From assembly GCA_031551965.1 (NCBI GenBank), contig JAVBMW010000017.1, positions 1 through 64,000 on the forward strand: a stretch of 64,000 nucleotides of DNA, written 5' to 3'. Positions 52,427 through 60,982 of the stretch are shown piece after piece (the first letter of the stretch is position 1; each line of letters opens with the position of its first letter). The DNA comes from CALVGQ01 sp031551965 (GTDB lineage: Bacteria > Bacillota_I > Bacilli_A > Erysipelotrichales > Erysipelotrichaceae). Under the pieces are notes generated by a model. The model saw only the letters and a program-made list of their open reading frames with translations. It had not been told where the DNA came from and searched no databases. Made by a program: the position numbers and the translations under genes.

Positions 52427-54445
52427 TTGATTAAAACATTACAACAATGTAAATTAACTACGAAACAAATGGAAATCTGCGATCGTTTTAATTTTAAAAC
52501 TTGTGCTGATGTTTTAAGCTTGTATCCGCTTCGCTATGAACAATTAACAATTATTCCTTATCAGGATTGGCAAATTAAAGATAAAGTATGTTTTGAGGGA
52601 ATTGTAACTACATATCCAAGATCAGTTCGATTTGGCAAAAATAAGTCAATGACTAAATTTCAAGTTGAATCTGCAGATGATGTATTTGATTTAGTTATAT
52701 TTAATCGTCCTTGGACCAATAATTTAAAAGTCGGTACTAAGATAACGATTATCGGAAAATATGAAGGGGTAAATAAGGTTACAGTATTACAATATAATAC
52801 AAAGCCACTGAGCGAACAATTGGAATTAACCTGTATCTATCCAATGAAAGAAAATATGCAACAAAGATCGATCCATAGTCTTATCCAAAAAGTGTTTGTA
52901 CAATGTTATAATGAAATTGAAGAATTTGTACCTAGTAATTTTGTACAAGATTATCGATTGATGTCAAAAAAAATGGCATTAAGATGTGTTCATTTTCCTA
53001 AGTCTATGGAAGAAGTTCAAGCAGCTTACCGAACTTTAAAATATGAAGAATTTTTAAAATTTCAATTAGCTGTACAATTAATAAGACAATCAGAAAAAAA
53101 TTCGATTTATACAACTGGTAAAGAGTTTGATGAAAATGTTATATATAATTTAATGGATGAATTACCTTTTGAATGTACAGTTGATCAAAAAAGTGCTATT
53201 TTAGATATACTTCATGACATGAAAAGCAATCAAATCATGTATCGTTTAGTTCAAGGTGATGTTGGATGTGGTAAAACAATTGTTGCATGGTTTGCGATGG
53301 TTGCCTGCGTTTTATCTAAACATCAAGCCGCAATGATGGCTCCAACAGAAATTTTAGCTAAACAACATTATGAAAGTTTTTTAGAATTAGCTAAATATAC
53401 AAATATTAAAATTGAAGTACTCTATTCAGCAATGAGTTCTGCTAAAAAAAATGAAGTTTACCAAAAATTAAAATCTGGTGAAATCGATATTTGTATTGGG
53501 ACTCATGCCTTGATCCAAGATAGTGTTGTCTTTTCTAATTTAGGGTTAGTTGTCGCCGATGAGCAACATCGCTTTGGTGTAGGCCAAAGAAAGAAGTTAA
53601 AAGAAAAAGGAGACAAAGTTGATTTTATTGTGATGAGTGCTACACCTATTCCTAGAACTTTAGCCAACACTTTATATGGTGATATGGATGTCAGTACGAT
53701 TGAAACAATGCCTGCTGGTAGAAAAATTGTCCAAACTCGTCTAATAAAAAAGAATAAAATAAATCAGATAGAACACGAACTGAAAAATGTCCTAGATGCA
53801 GGTAGACAAATTTATGTGATTTGTGCGGCCATAGAAGAAAGCGAAAATTTCCAAGCTGAAAATGTTTTGAAAATTGCTCAGGATTGTCGTCAGTTATTTG
53901 CAGGAATTGCGAATGTTGGAGTTTTACACGGTAAAATGAATAGTGAAGAAAAAGAATCGATCATGCATGATTTTGAAGAAAATCGCATTCAAATTTTAGT
54001 AAGCACAACAGTTGTTGAAGTTGGAGTTAATGTAGTTAATGCCACAGCAATGGTAATTATGGATGCTCATCGCTTTGGATTATCAAGTTTACATCAATTA
54101 AGAGGAAGGGTTCAAAGAGGAAGTCATCAAGGTGTATGTTACTTAATGACTGATTCAAAAGAACCAGAATCCTTAGCAAGATTACAAGTTTTAGTAGATA
54201 GTCATAATGGATTCGAAATATCTCTTCGTGATTTACAACTTCGTGGACCTGGTGATATCTTAGGTGTAAGACAAAGCGGAATACCTGGATTTATTTTGGG
54301 GAATTTATTTGAAGATACTAGGATTATTGAAACTGCTAAAAAAGATGCAATGTTGATTTTAGAAAATCAACAAAATAGTGAATATAAAAAATGCGTTGAT
54401 TCAATTCAACTCATTAATGAACAATCAATTTCATTTATGGATTAG
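52427..54445 (+). CDS. recG: ATP-dependent DNA helicase RecG
   Basis: Rescues stalled forks and branch-migrates Holliday junctions. 672 residues: N-terminal wedge/OB domain (KVCFEGIVTTYPRSVRFGKN), motif I GDVGCGKTIVA, DEQHRFG (motif II variant DEQH), SATPIPRTL, VVEVGVNV and QLRGRVQRG. The start is TTG 52427, behind AAGGAGAG; the first ATG is inside conserved sequence. It begins 41 bases after a terminator, with a TATAAT-like element at 52400-52405. Order recG-rnc is common in Firmicutes. Confidence 0.96.
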   Translation: MIKTLQQCKLTTKQMEICDRFNFKTCADVLSLYPLRYEQLTIIPYQDWQIKDKVCFEGIVTTYPRSVRFGKNKSMTKFQVESADDVFDLVIFNRPWTNNLKVGTKITIIGKYEGVNKVTVLQYNTKPLSEQLELTCIYPMKENMQQRSIHSLIQKVFVQCYNEIEEFVPSNFVQDYRLMSKKMALRCVHFPKSMEEVQAAYRTLKYEEFLKFQLAVQLIRQSEKNSIYTTGKEFDENVIYNLMDELPFECTVDQKSAILDILHDMKSNQIMYRLVQGDVGCGKTIVAWFAMVACVLSKHQAAMMAPTEILAKQHYESFLELAKYTNIKIEVLYSAMSSAKKNEVYQKLKSGEIDICIGTHALIQDSVVFSNLGLVVADEQHRFGVGQRKKLKEKGDKVDFIVMSATPIPRTLANTLYGDMDVSTIETMPAGRKIVQTRLIKKNKINQIEHELKNVLDAGRQIYVICAAIEESENFQAENVLKIAQDCRQLFAGIANVGVLHGKMNSEEKESIMHDFEENRIQILVSTTVVEVGVNVVNATAMVIMDAHRFGLSSLHQLRGRVQRGSHQGVCYLMTDSKEPESLARLQVLVDSHNGFEISLRDLQLRGPGDILGVRQSGIPGFILGNLFEDTRIIETAKKDAMLILENQQNSEYKKCVDSIQLINEQSISFMD

Positions 54446-54458
54446 GAGGATTATTAAA

Positions 54459-55139
54459 ATGGATATTTATAATTGGTTAGAGGAAAGAAATATTGTTTGT
54501 GACAGGATGAAACTTGTTGATCAGGCATTAGTTCATTCATCTTATTTAAATGAGCATAAACAAGAGAAGCAAGACAATGAAAGACTAGAGTTTATGGGAG
54601 ATGCTGTGCTTCAACTATGGGTATCAAATCAGTTGATGCATCTTGAAAAACCACTTAGCGAAGGGAAAATGACCACAATTCGAGCACAACTTGTCTGTGA
54701 AGAAGCTTTAGCGAATTATGCAAGAGAACTTGGACTCAACCAATATCTTAAATTAGGTGTTGGTGAAGAAAAAAGTGGAGGAAGAAATCGTAATTCAATT
54801 TGTGCAGATATGTTTGAGGCTCTTTTGGGTGCTCTATACTTAGAAATGGGGATGTCTGCCATCGATAATATTTTAAATGAAGTCATTTCAGTAAAACTAA
54901 AATCTGTCGATCAGCTAATGACAATGGATTATAAAACTAAGCTACAAGAGTATGTTCAAGCTGATCTAAGAAAAAGTGTAACTTATGAAGTAATAAGAAC
55001 TTCAGGACCAAGCAATAGACCCGAGTTTGAAGTACAAGTTGTCATGGATGGAATCATTTTAGGAAAAGGAATTGGAAATAGTAAAAAGAAAGCAGAACAA
55101 AGTGCAGCTCAAAATGCATTTGATAAAATGGTAAGATAA
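54459..55139 (+). CDS. rnc: ribonuclease III
   Basis: Cleaves double-stranded RNA, including rRNA precursors. 226 residues: RNase III signature NERLEFMGDAVLQLW, then DMFEALLGALYLE with the second acidic set, and a C-terminal double-stranded RNA-binding domain (TKLQEYVQADL, GIGNSKKKAEQSAAQNAF). ATG 54459 follows TAGGAGGA, 13 bases after recG. Its TAA abuts the galM ATG. Confidence 0.97.
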   Translation: MDIYNWLEERNIVCDRMKLVDQALVHSSYLNEHKQEKQDNERLEFMGDAVLQLWVSNQLMHLEKPLSEGKMTTIRAQLVCEEALANYARELGLNQYLKLGVGEEKSGGRNRNSICADMFEALLGALYLEMGMSAIDNILNEVISVKLKSVDQLMTMDYKTKLQEYVQADLRKSVTYEVIRTSGPSNRPEFEVQVVMDGIILGKGIGNSKKKAEQSAAQNAFDKMVR

Positions 55140-56150
55140 ATGAAAGTAGAAAGTTTTGGAACTTTATCAAATGGTAATCAATGTGATTTAATTACTATTG
55201 AAAATGATTTTTTGAAAATAGCTATTTCAAATTATGGAGCAACGTTGGTTTCTTTAATAGTGAAAGATTTAGAATTAGATGTAGTTAAGGGATTTGATGA
55301 TGTAAAACATTATGAAAATGATGGAGCTTATCTAGGCGCTACAGTAGGTAGAGTATGCAATCGAATAGGTAGAGGGAAATTTTCTTTAAATAATCATATT
55401 TATGATTTATACATCAACAACAATACTAATAGTCTACATGGTGGAAAATTAGGATTTTCATATCGGATTTTTGATTATGATATTTTTGAAGACTCAATAG
55501 TATTAAGTTATATTTCGCAAGATATGGAGGAAGGTTATCCTGGAAGATTAGAATTAAAAGTCACTTATCGATTAGTTGATAAAAAATTATATTTTGAAAC
55601 GGAAGCAATTGCATATGAAGATACGATTTGTAGTATAACCAATCATAGTTATTTCAATTTAGAGGGAATTCAAAGTGATTCTGCATTAAATCTTTTACTA
55701 AAAATCAATAGTCATCAAATAGGCTGTTTAGATCGTAATGGACTAACTTTAGAAGAGGTTTTAGATGTAAAAGATACTCCATTTGACTTCAATGAGTTTA
55801 AAACGATCATAAAAGATATTGACAATGATCATTTACAACTTCATAATGGGTTCGGATATGATCACAATTATATTTTAGGTGACCTAAGTTTAAAAGAAGC
55901 TTGCATTTTAAAATCTAATCAATTAGAAATGAAGATTTTTACTACGCTTCCATGTATGCATTTTTACTCGGCTAATTTTTTAACTGATAAACCAAAAGGC
56001 AAAAATGGTTCACCAATGACTTATCGAAGTGGCTTATGTTTTGAATGTCAATATTATCCAAATGCGATCAATTATTCATCACAAATCAAACCAATTGTGA
56101 AAAAAAATGAGATTCAAAAACATCAGACAATTTACCAATTTGATTATTGA
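55140..56150 (+). CDS. galM: aldose 1-epimerase (galactose mutarotase)
   Basis: 336 residues; interconverts alpha- and beta-anomers of galactose or glucose. Landmarks are YLGATVGRVCNRIGRGKF, NNNTNSLHGGKLGFSYR (with the catalytic-region His), NHSYFNLEG (second His), and the late acidic SGLCFECQYYPNAINY with catalytic Glu. ATG 55140 follows the rnc stop directly (TAAATG) with only a weak site (GGTAAGA), so translation may depend on coupling. It is followed by galK. Confidence 0.92.
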   Translation: MKVESFGTLSNGNQCDLITIENDFLKIAISNYGATLVSLIVKDLELDVVKGFDDVKHYENDGAYLGATVGRVCNRIGRGKFSLNNHIYDLYINNNTNSLHGGKLGFSYRIFDYDIFEDSIVLSYISQDMEEGYPGRLELKVTYRLVDKKLYFETEAIAYEDTICSITNHSYFNLEGIQSDSALNLLLKINSHQIGCLDRNGLTLEEVLDVKDTPFDFNEFKTIIKDIDNDHLQLHNGFGYDHNYILGDLSLKEACILKSNQLEMKIFTTLPCMHFYSANFLTDKPKGKNGSPMTYRSGLCFECQYYPNAINYSSQIKPIVKKNEIQKHQTIYQFDY

Positions 56151-56162
56151 AAGGGATTAAAA

Positions 56163-57437
56163 ATGAAAACAAATGAAATCATTCAACAATTAACTGAACA
56201 TAAACTTGATAAACAGTTACAACTTTGTACCTGTCATGATGATGTTTCTTCTGAAATTGAAAGATATGTTCAACTTTTAAATTGTGCGTACAAGGAGTTT
56301 GGAGATCAAGATTTTCACTTAATTTCCGCACCTGGTAGAACTGAAGTGTCAGGAAATCATACAGATCATCAGCTTGGTCGAGTACTTGCGGCATCTGTCA
56401 ACATGGACACTGCTTGTGCTGTCTATAAAACACAAGATTATATTGTTGAATTCATTTCTGAAGGTTATAAAATTGATTCAATTGATTTGAGTAATCTTGA
56501 AATCCAAGAAAGCGAAAAAAATAAATCAGAATCTTTGATTCGTGGTATCGCAGCTTATTTTAAACAAAAAGGATACAAAATCGGTGGATTCAAAGCATAT
56601 GCAAATTCAACTGTATTAAACGGTTCTGGAATCTCAAGTAGTGCTTGTTTTGAAACGTTGATCGGAACGATTTTTTCCAATTTATACAATGATGGAACTA
56701 TCAGTCCAATTGAAATCGCTAAAATCGGACAACTTGCTGAAAATAATTATTTTGGAAAACCATGTGGATTAATGGATCAAATGGCTTGTTCCGTTGGTGG
56801 ATTTGTGTTTATTGATTTTAAAAAACTTAATAATCCAATTGTTGAACAAATTAATTTTGATTTTTCTCATTCAGGTTATTCATTATGTTTGGTCGATACA
56901 AAAGGAGATCACGCTGATCTTTCAGAGGAATATGGTCTTATGCCAAGCGAAATGAAACAAGTAGCAAGTAAGATGGGGAAAACTGTGCTATCAGAATGTA
57001 CATTGAGTGATTTCTTGAATGAGTTCAATAATATTCAAACTTTAAACAATGATCGTGCGCTGTTAAGAGCTATTCATTTTTTCAATGAAACGGATAGAGT
57101 ATTAGATATAGTAACTGCATTAAAAGAAAATGATATAGATAAGTTCAATCAAAAAATTATTGAATCTGGATATTCTTCATATATGTATCTGCAAAATGTT
57201 TATGGAACTACACATGTGGAATCTCAACGCTTATCCATTGCCCTAGCTGTAACTGAACAAATTTTAAGAAACAAGGGTAGCTATCGCGTACATGGTGGTG
57301 GACTTGCTGGAACGATTCAAGCATTTGTTCCAAATGATTGCCTTGAAACTTATAAAACGATGATGGAAAAAATATATGGAGCTGGTGCTTGTTTTGTGTT
57401 ATCGATCAGACCAGTAGGTGGATTTAAAATTATTTAA
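56163..57437 (+). CDS. galK: galactokinase
   Basis: 424 residues, GHMP kinase fold. APGRTEVSGNHTDHQLGRVL is the galactokinase signature, VLNGSGISSSACFE is the ATP-binding motif 2 (GSGISSSA), and RVHGGGLAGTIQAFVP is motif 3. It phosphorylates alpha-D-galactose. AAAGGGA precedes ATG 56163. No galT or galE is adjacent, so the remaining Leloir genes must lie elsewhere or another route be used. A terminator follows. Confidence 0.95.
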   Translation: MKTNEIIQQLTEHKLDKQLQLCTCHDDVSSEIERYVQLLNCAYKEFGDQDFHLISAPGRTEVSGNHTDHQLGRVLAASVNMDTACAVYKTQDYIVEFISEGYKIDSIDLSNLEIQESEKNKSESLIRGIAAYFKQKGYKIGGFKAYANSTVLNGSGISSSACFETLIGTIFSNLYNDGTISPIEIAKIGQLAENNYFGKPCGLMDQMACSVGGFVFIDFKKLNNPIVEQINFDFSHSGYSLCLVDTKGDHADLSEEYGLMPSEMKQVASKMGKTVLSECTLSDFLNEFNNIQTLNNDRALLRAIHFFNETDRVLDIVTALKENDIDKFNQKIIESGYSSYMYLQNVYGTTHVESQRLSIALAVTEQILRNKGSYRVHGGGLAGTIQAFVPNDCLETYKTMMEKIYGAGACFVLSIRPVGGFKII

Positions 57438-57448
57438 ATATCTATGTT

Positions 57449-57490
57449 AAAACAACATTACTTAGAATTTCTAGGTAATGTTGTTTTTGT
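57449..57490 (+). terminator. Rho-independent terminator after galK
   Basis: Stem AACAACATTACTTA (57451-57464) / CTAGGTAATGTTGTT (57471-57485) followed by TTTTG. Confidence 0.85.
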
Positions 57491-57497
57491 AATATTA

Positions 57498-57839
57498 AAG
57501 TCTTTGGAGTCGTATTTATGGTTTTTTTAGCCAATTTTACTATTGTACGTTAGTACAATTCATTATCTTTTGATTGGATTGATGTATCGTATTTTATTTG
57601 TATTTATGATTTGTGTTTATTTAGTTTATGGTTTGATGTGTATAGAATTGCTTAGTGGTATACTATAGCAATAGAAATTTACATTTTTAAATTAGGTTTT
57701 TGTCTTATTTGACAGAATGAATACTCATCTCATTTTAAATATCCAAGAAACAGATAAATAAATTCAAGTTATATTCATTACAACTTCAATGTAGTTGCCA
57801 CATCGACTATAATCTCCACAAATACAACTCCAAAGACTC
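57498..57839. repeat. 342-bp non-coding segment bounded by 24-bp inverted repeats (MITE-like)
   Basis: The left end (57498-57521, AAGTCTTTGGAGTCGTATTT...) matches the reverse complement of the right end (57816-57839) at 21 of 24 positions. Inside are further inverted repeats, ATTGTAC GTTA GTACAAT (57542-57559) and CAACT/AGTTG (57781-57797), and no convincing gene; the longest frame is a 28-codon hydrophobic stretch from ATG 57582 without a good ribosome binding site. No target-site duplication was seen. It looks like a small mobile-element relic or a structured RNA region. Confidence 0.5.
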
Positions 57840-57847
57840 TAAGAGTC

Positions 57848-58483
57848 TTAGTTAGATTGCATTACATATTTTTCGTATGCATCTTCAACTGAGTCGTTGG
57901 GATCAAATATATCAGAATAGTTGACTTCTGTAGTAATAATCATTTCATCAATGGCTAAAGAAATTTCCTCATTTTTAGCTTTTAGATCTTTAATGATTGA
58001 TTTTACTTCTTTTTTGTTGATTTGACTGTAATCAATTGATTCTTCAATGTTGTAAAGATATCGAGTTTGATTTCCTTCAACATTTTTTTGATATATTTCT
58101 GAATTGTAGTTTCGTTTTGTATTTTTAGCAGAATTGATAAATACTTGAAGTTGATTTATAAGTTCAGATCGAATAATGTTACCTGATTTTTCAGCATCAA
58201 GCTTAAATGAATGTTCGGATTTAGCTTTGTCGATTGCTAAGGCAAGTTCATATCGACATTCTTGAATATACTTCAAGAAATCAATCATCTTGATAAGATC
58301 ATAATCAAATTCTTTAGCTTCATAAGGTACGATTTCAATGAAATTGTCTTTTTCAATACCTACTTTGTCATATAGATGAATAAGTGTTTTTTCAGCAAAA
58401 TAGTTACTTCTTAATTGTGTTAATGCGTTAAAGTGCAATGTTGCAAGTTGATTTTGTTTTGTAAATGCAAGTTTTAGTTTCAT
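57848..58483 (-). CDS. uncharacterised helical protein
   Basis: 211 residues, strongly helical with charged Glu/Lys stretches (about 150-190 coiled coil). No signal peptide, no membrane segment, no known motif seen; PNDSVEDAYEKYVMQSN ends the protein. ATG 58483 follows TTGGAGGAA on the minus strand. It sits between the inverted-repeat segment and galR, and both the AT-rich composition and lack of relatives I recognise suggest an accessory gene. Confidence 0.65.
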   Translation of the reverse strand: MKLKLAFTKQNQLATLHFNALTQLRSNYFAEKTLIHLYDKVGIEKDNFIEIVPYEAKEFDYDLIKMIDFLKYIQECRYELALAIDKAKSEHSFKLDAEKSGNIIRSELINQLQVFINSAKNTKRNYNSEIYQKNVEGNQTRYLYNIEESIDYSQINKKEVKSIIKDLKAKNEEISLAIDEMIITTEVNYSDIFDPNDSVEDAYEKYVMQSN

Positions 58484-58560
58484 AGTAGTTCCTCCAATAT
58501 TTAGTTAAGTGAGTACATTTTATAATGTAACCAATACTTAAACAATAAAGTGAAACTTTA

Positions 58561-58588
58561 AAAGAAAAAACCACGAATTTCGCGGTTT
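58561..58588 (-). terminator. Rho-independent terminator after galR
   Basis: On the minus strand, stem AACCGCGAA / TTCGTGGTT (one G-U pair) then a run of T, just after the galR stop codon. Confidence 0.8.
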
Positions 58589-58591
58589 GAG

Positions 58592-59602
58592 TTATTTTTT
58601 AGCTATTGCACAAGATTGACGAATCACAAGTTCACAAGGGAAAGTGATTTTACGTGGATACAATTTCTTTTCTTTTTTCATATTGATAAGAGTTAATGCA
58701 GCGACTTCACCCATTTTATCACAAGGTGCATGCATGGTCGTTAATGGTGGATTTGAAAAAGCTGCAGTAGAGTCATTGTTAAATGAAATAATCGATAGAT
58801 CTTCAGGAACTTTGATATTAAATTCTGCACATGCTCTAAGAACGCCAACCGCAATTGGATCACTTGCACAAAATAGGGCAGTAGGTAAATTCTTAGAATT
58901 GATCATTTCTTTCATCATGTTGTAGCCTGATTCAGAGGTAAATTCACCGATTTTCATATAGGGGATATAAACGATTTCATTTGCTTTACAATAATCAATA
59001 AAACAAGTTTTACGAGAATCTTCATAAATAGAATCATCCGCAATAGTCTCTACACCTGTAAATAATCCAATTTGTTTATGTTGCATAGAATGCAAGTAAT
59101 TTAAAGCATCATAAACTGCATTTTTAAAATCTAATGTGACATAACTTACATTGATACGATCTGGATTCATATCAATAAAAATGAGATTATCAGTTGTTTT
59201 TCTAAAAGTAGTGATCTCTTCTTTACTAAATTTACCGATACAAATAAGACCATCAACATTTTGAAATTGACGAAGATCCAATTCATCTTTAAAAAAACGA
59301 ACGATTTCAGTGTTGTTTTTATTAAGCGTATTTTCAACTCCAATACGGATCGAGAGATAGAAGGGGTCCAATAACTCTTTTTCTGCAGAATACCATTGAA
59401 CGATCCCAATACGAGTACTTTTGTATCTTCGACTTCGATTGAACTTTCTTTTTTTATATCCTAGACTTCGTGCAGCTTCAATTACTTTTGCGCGAGTATG
59501 ATCAGGAACCGCTAAATTGGGATCATGATTTAATATACGAGAAACAGTCGCTAAAGATAATCCAGTTGCGTTTGATATGTCTGTAATTGTTACTTTTGCC
59601 AT
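58592..59602 (-). CDS. galR: LacI/GalR-family regulator
   Basis: 336 residues. The N-terminal domain TDISNATGLSLATVSRILNHD with hinge SLGYKKRK is LacI-type; the effector domain (SAEKELLDPFYLSIRIGVEN, VDGLICIGKFSKEE, TALFCASDPIAVGVLRA) resembles GalR-like proteins of Firmicutes. ATG 59602 follows AGGTGAT on the minus strand. It is divergent from mglBAC and near galM/galK, so galactose control is likely (inference). TTTTACTAAAA repeats near both promoters are the likely operators. Confidence 0.88.
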   Translation of the reverse strand: MAKVTITDISNATGLSLATVSRILNHDPNLAVPDHTRAKVIEAARSLGYKKRKFNRSRRYKSTRIGIVQWYSAEKELLDPFYLSIRIGVENTLNKNNTEIVRFFKDELDLRQFQNVDGLICIGKFSKEEITTFRKTTDNLIFIDMNPDRINVSYVTLDFKNAVYDALNYLHSMQHKQIGLFTGVETIADDSIYEDSRKTCFIDYCKANEIVYIPYMKIGEFTSESGYNMMKEMINSKNLPTALFCASDPIAVGVLRACAEFNIKVPEDLSIISFNNDSTAAFSNPPLTTMHAPCDKMGEVAALTLINMKKEKKLYPRKITFPCELVIRQSCAIAKK

Positions 59603-59656
59603 TGATTATCACCTCTATAAGAATTATTTTAGTTAGTTAAAAATAAATGTCAATTG

Positions 59657-59870
59657 TTTTACTAAAATTTTTACAACATTCAAAATAAATTAGTTCAATT
59701 GTGTTAATTATGTAAAATAATTTTGCTTTTTGTAGAATGAAATCGCTTTATTTTAGCTATTTTAAGTAATATGGTTATATGTTAGTTATGGAAAATTTTA
59801 CTAAAACTAAATTTTGTTATAATTATGTAAGCGCTTTAGGTTGACTCTGTTAAGTAAAATATAATATAGT
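59657..59870 (+). promoter_or_regulatory. galR-mglB divergent region: operator repeats, cre site and promoter
   Basis: The 301-base gap between galR and mglB holds two copies of TTTTACTAAAA (59657-59667 and 59796-59806), odd-length palindromes placed near each start, and a cre-like site TGTAAGCGCTTTAG (59826-59839) beside TTGACT (59841-59846). Possible -10 boxes are TATAAT (59860-59865) and TATAGT (59865-59870; 18-bp spacing). The arrangement suggests galactose induction plus catabolite control of mglBAC. Confidence 0.68.
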
Positions 59871-59903
59871 ATGTATGTATACAGGAAGTATACGGGAGGA
59901 AAT

Positions 59904-60896
59904 ATGAAAAAATTATTAACACTATTAGTATCAGGGCTAATGTTGTTGAGCCTTGCAGCTTGTTCCCCTAAGAAGGAAGAAGTTGTAGACAATCCAACAG
60001 GACCAAAAACAGTTAAAGTTGGTGTTTCAATTTACCAATTTGACGATGCATTCATGACATTGTACCGTAATGAGATCAAAGCTTATTTCGATACATTATC
60101 AAATGATGAAGTTAAGTATGAAGTTGATATTCAAAATGGTAAAAATGACCAAGCTGAACAATCTGCTCAAATCGATAACTTTATCGCAAACAAAGTTGAT
60201 GTTCTTATCATTAACTTAGTACAAGCTACTGCTGCTCAAACAGTAATCGAAAAATGTGAAGCTGCTGGAATCCCAGTTGTATTCATCAATCGTGAACCAA
60301 GTGAAGATGATATGAAACTTTACGCTGGTAAAATGGCTTATGTTGGTGCTGACGCTAGACAATCTGGTCGTATGCAAGGTCAATTAATTTCTGATTTAGC
60401 TGACAAAGGTGATTTAAATGGTGATGGTAAATTAAGTTATGTAATGATTATGGGTGACGTTGAAAACGTTGATGCTAAATATCGTACTCAATTCTCAATC
60501 GAACAATATATTGAAGATACAGGTATGGAAGTTGTTGAATTAGCTAGAGAACGTGGTGAATGGAGCCGTTCATTAGGTCAAGAATTAGCTGCTACTGCAT
60601 TAGCTAATTTTGGTTCTGAAATCGAAGTTATTTTCTGTAACAATGATGATATGGCACTTGGTGCTTTAGAATCAATTAAAGCTGCTGGACGTACAGTTGG
60701 TACAGATATTTACTTAGTAGGTGTTGACGCTCTTGCTGAAGCTGTTGCTGCTGTTGAAGCTGGTGAAATGACTGGTACAGTATTAAATGACCATGTTGGT
60801 CAATCTCATACTGCTGTTGACGCTGCTGTTAAAGCTGTTAATGGTGATACATTAGATGCTTACTACTGGGTTGACTACGTTAAAGTTACTAAATAA
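59904..60896 (+). CDS. mglB: galactose/methyl-galactoside binding lipoprotein
   Basis: 330 residues. A lipoprotein signal ends LAAC (Cys 20). The mature protein follows the MglB fold: VGVSIYQFDDAFMTLYRNEI with the aromatic/Asp sugar contacts, NLVQATAAQTVIEKC, FINREPS, and the EF-hand-like calcium loop GDLNGDGKLSY characteristic of galactose-binding protein. ATG 59904 follows GGGAGGAAA. Gene order mglB-A-C matches the classical operon. A perfect 11-bp hairpin separates it from mglA. Confidence 0.94.
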   Translation: MKKLLTLLVSGLMLLSLAACSPKKEEVVDNPTGPKTVKVGVSIYQFDDAFMTLYRNEIKAYFDTLSNDEVKYEVDIQNGKNDQAEQSAQIDNFIANKVDVLIINLVQATAAQTVIEKCEAAGIPVVFINREPSEDDMKLYAGKMAYVGADARQSGRMQGQLISDLADKGDLNGDGKLSYVMIMGDVENVDAKYRTQFSIEQYIEDTGMEVVELARERGEWSRSLGQELAATALANFGSEIEVIFCNNDDMALGALESIKAAGRTVGTDIYLVGVDALAEAVAAVEAGEMTGTVLNDHVGQSHTAVDAAVKAVNGDTLDAYYWVDYVKVTK

Positions 60897-60925
60897 TCTG
60901 AGACAAATTTAAGAAGTTTCAACCA

Positions 60926-60951
60926 ATTAGGTGTGCTCCGGCACACCTAAT
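60926..60951 (+). terminator. perfect hairpin in mglB-mglA gap
   Basis: ATTAGGTGTGC (60926-60936), TCCG loop, GCACACCTAAT (60941-60951), then TTT. The short T run suggests partial termination or 3' stabilisation that raises binding protein above mglA/mglC. Confidence 0.75.
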
Positions 60952-60982
60952 TTTAAAGAAAAATGAATAGGGGACAAATTAT

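Noticed and set aside
57582..57668. A 28-codon hydrophobic frame that could be a small membrane toxin
   Set aside because: No proper ribosome binding site, no antisense RNA promoter recognised, and it lies in a repeat-bounded segment.
59626..59645. TTTTAGTTAGTTAAAA as a third GalR operator
   Set aside because: Its spacing differs from the TTTTACTAAAA repeats and AT-rich sequence makes such matches likely by chance.
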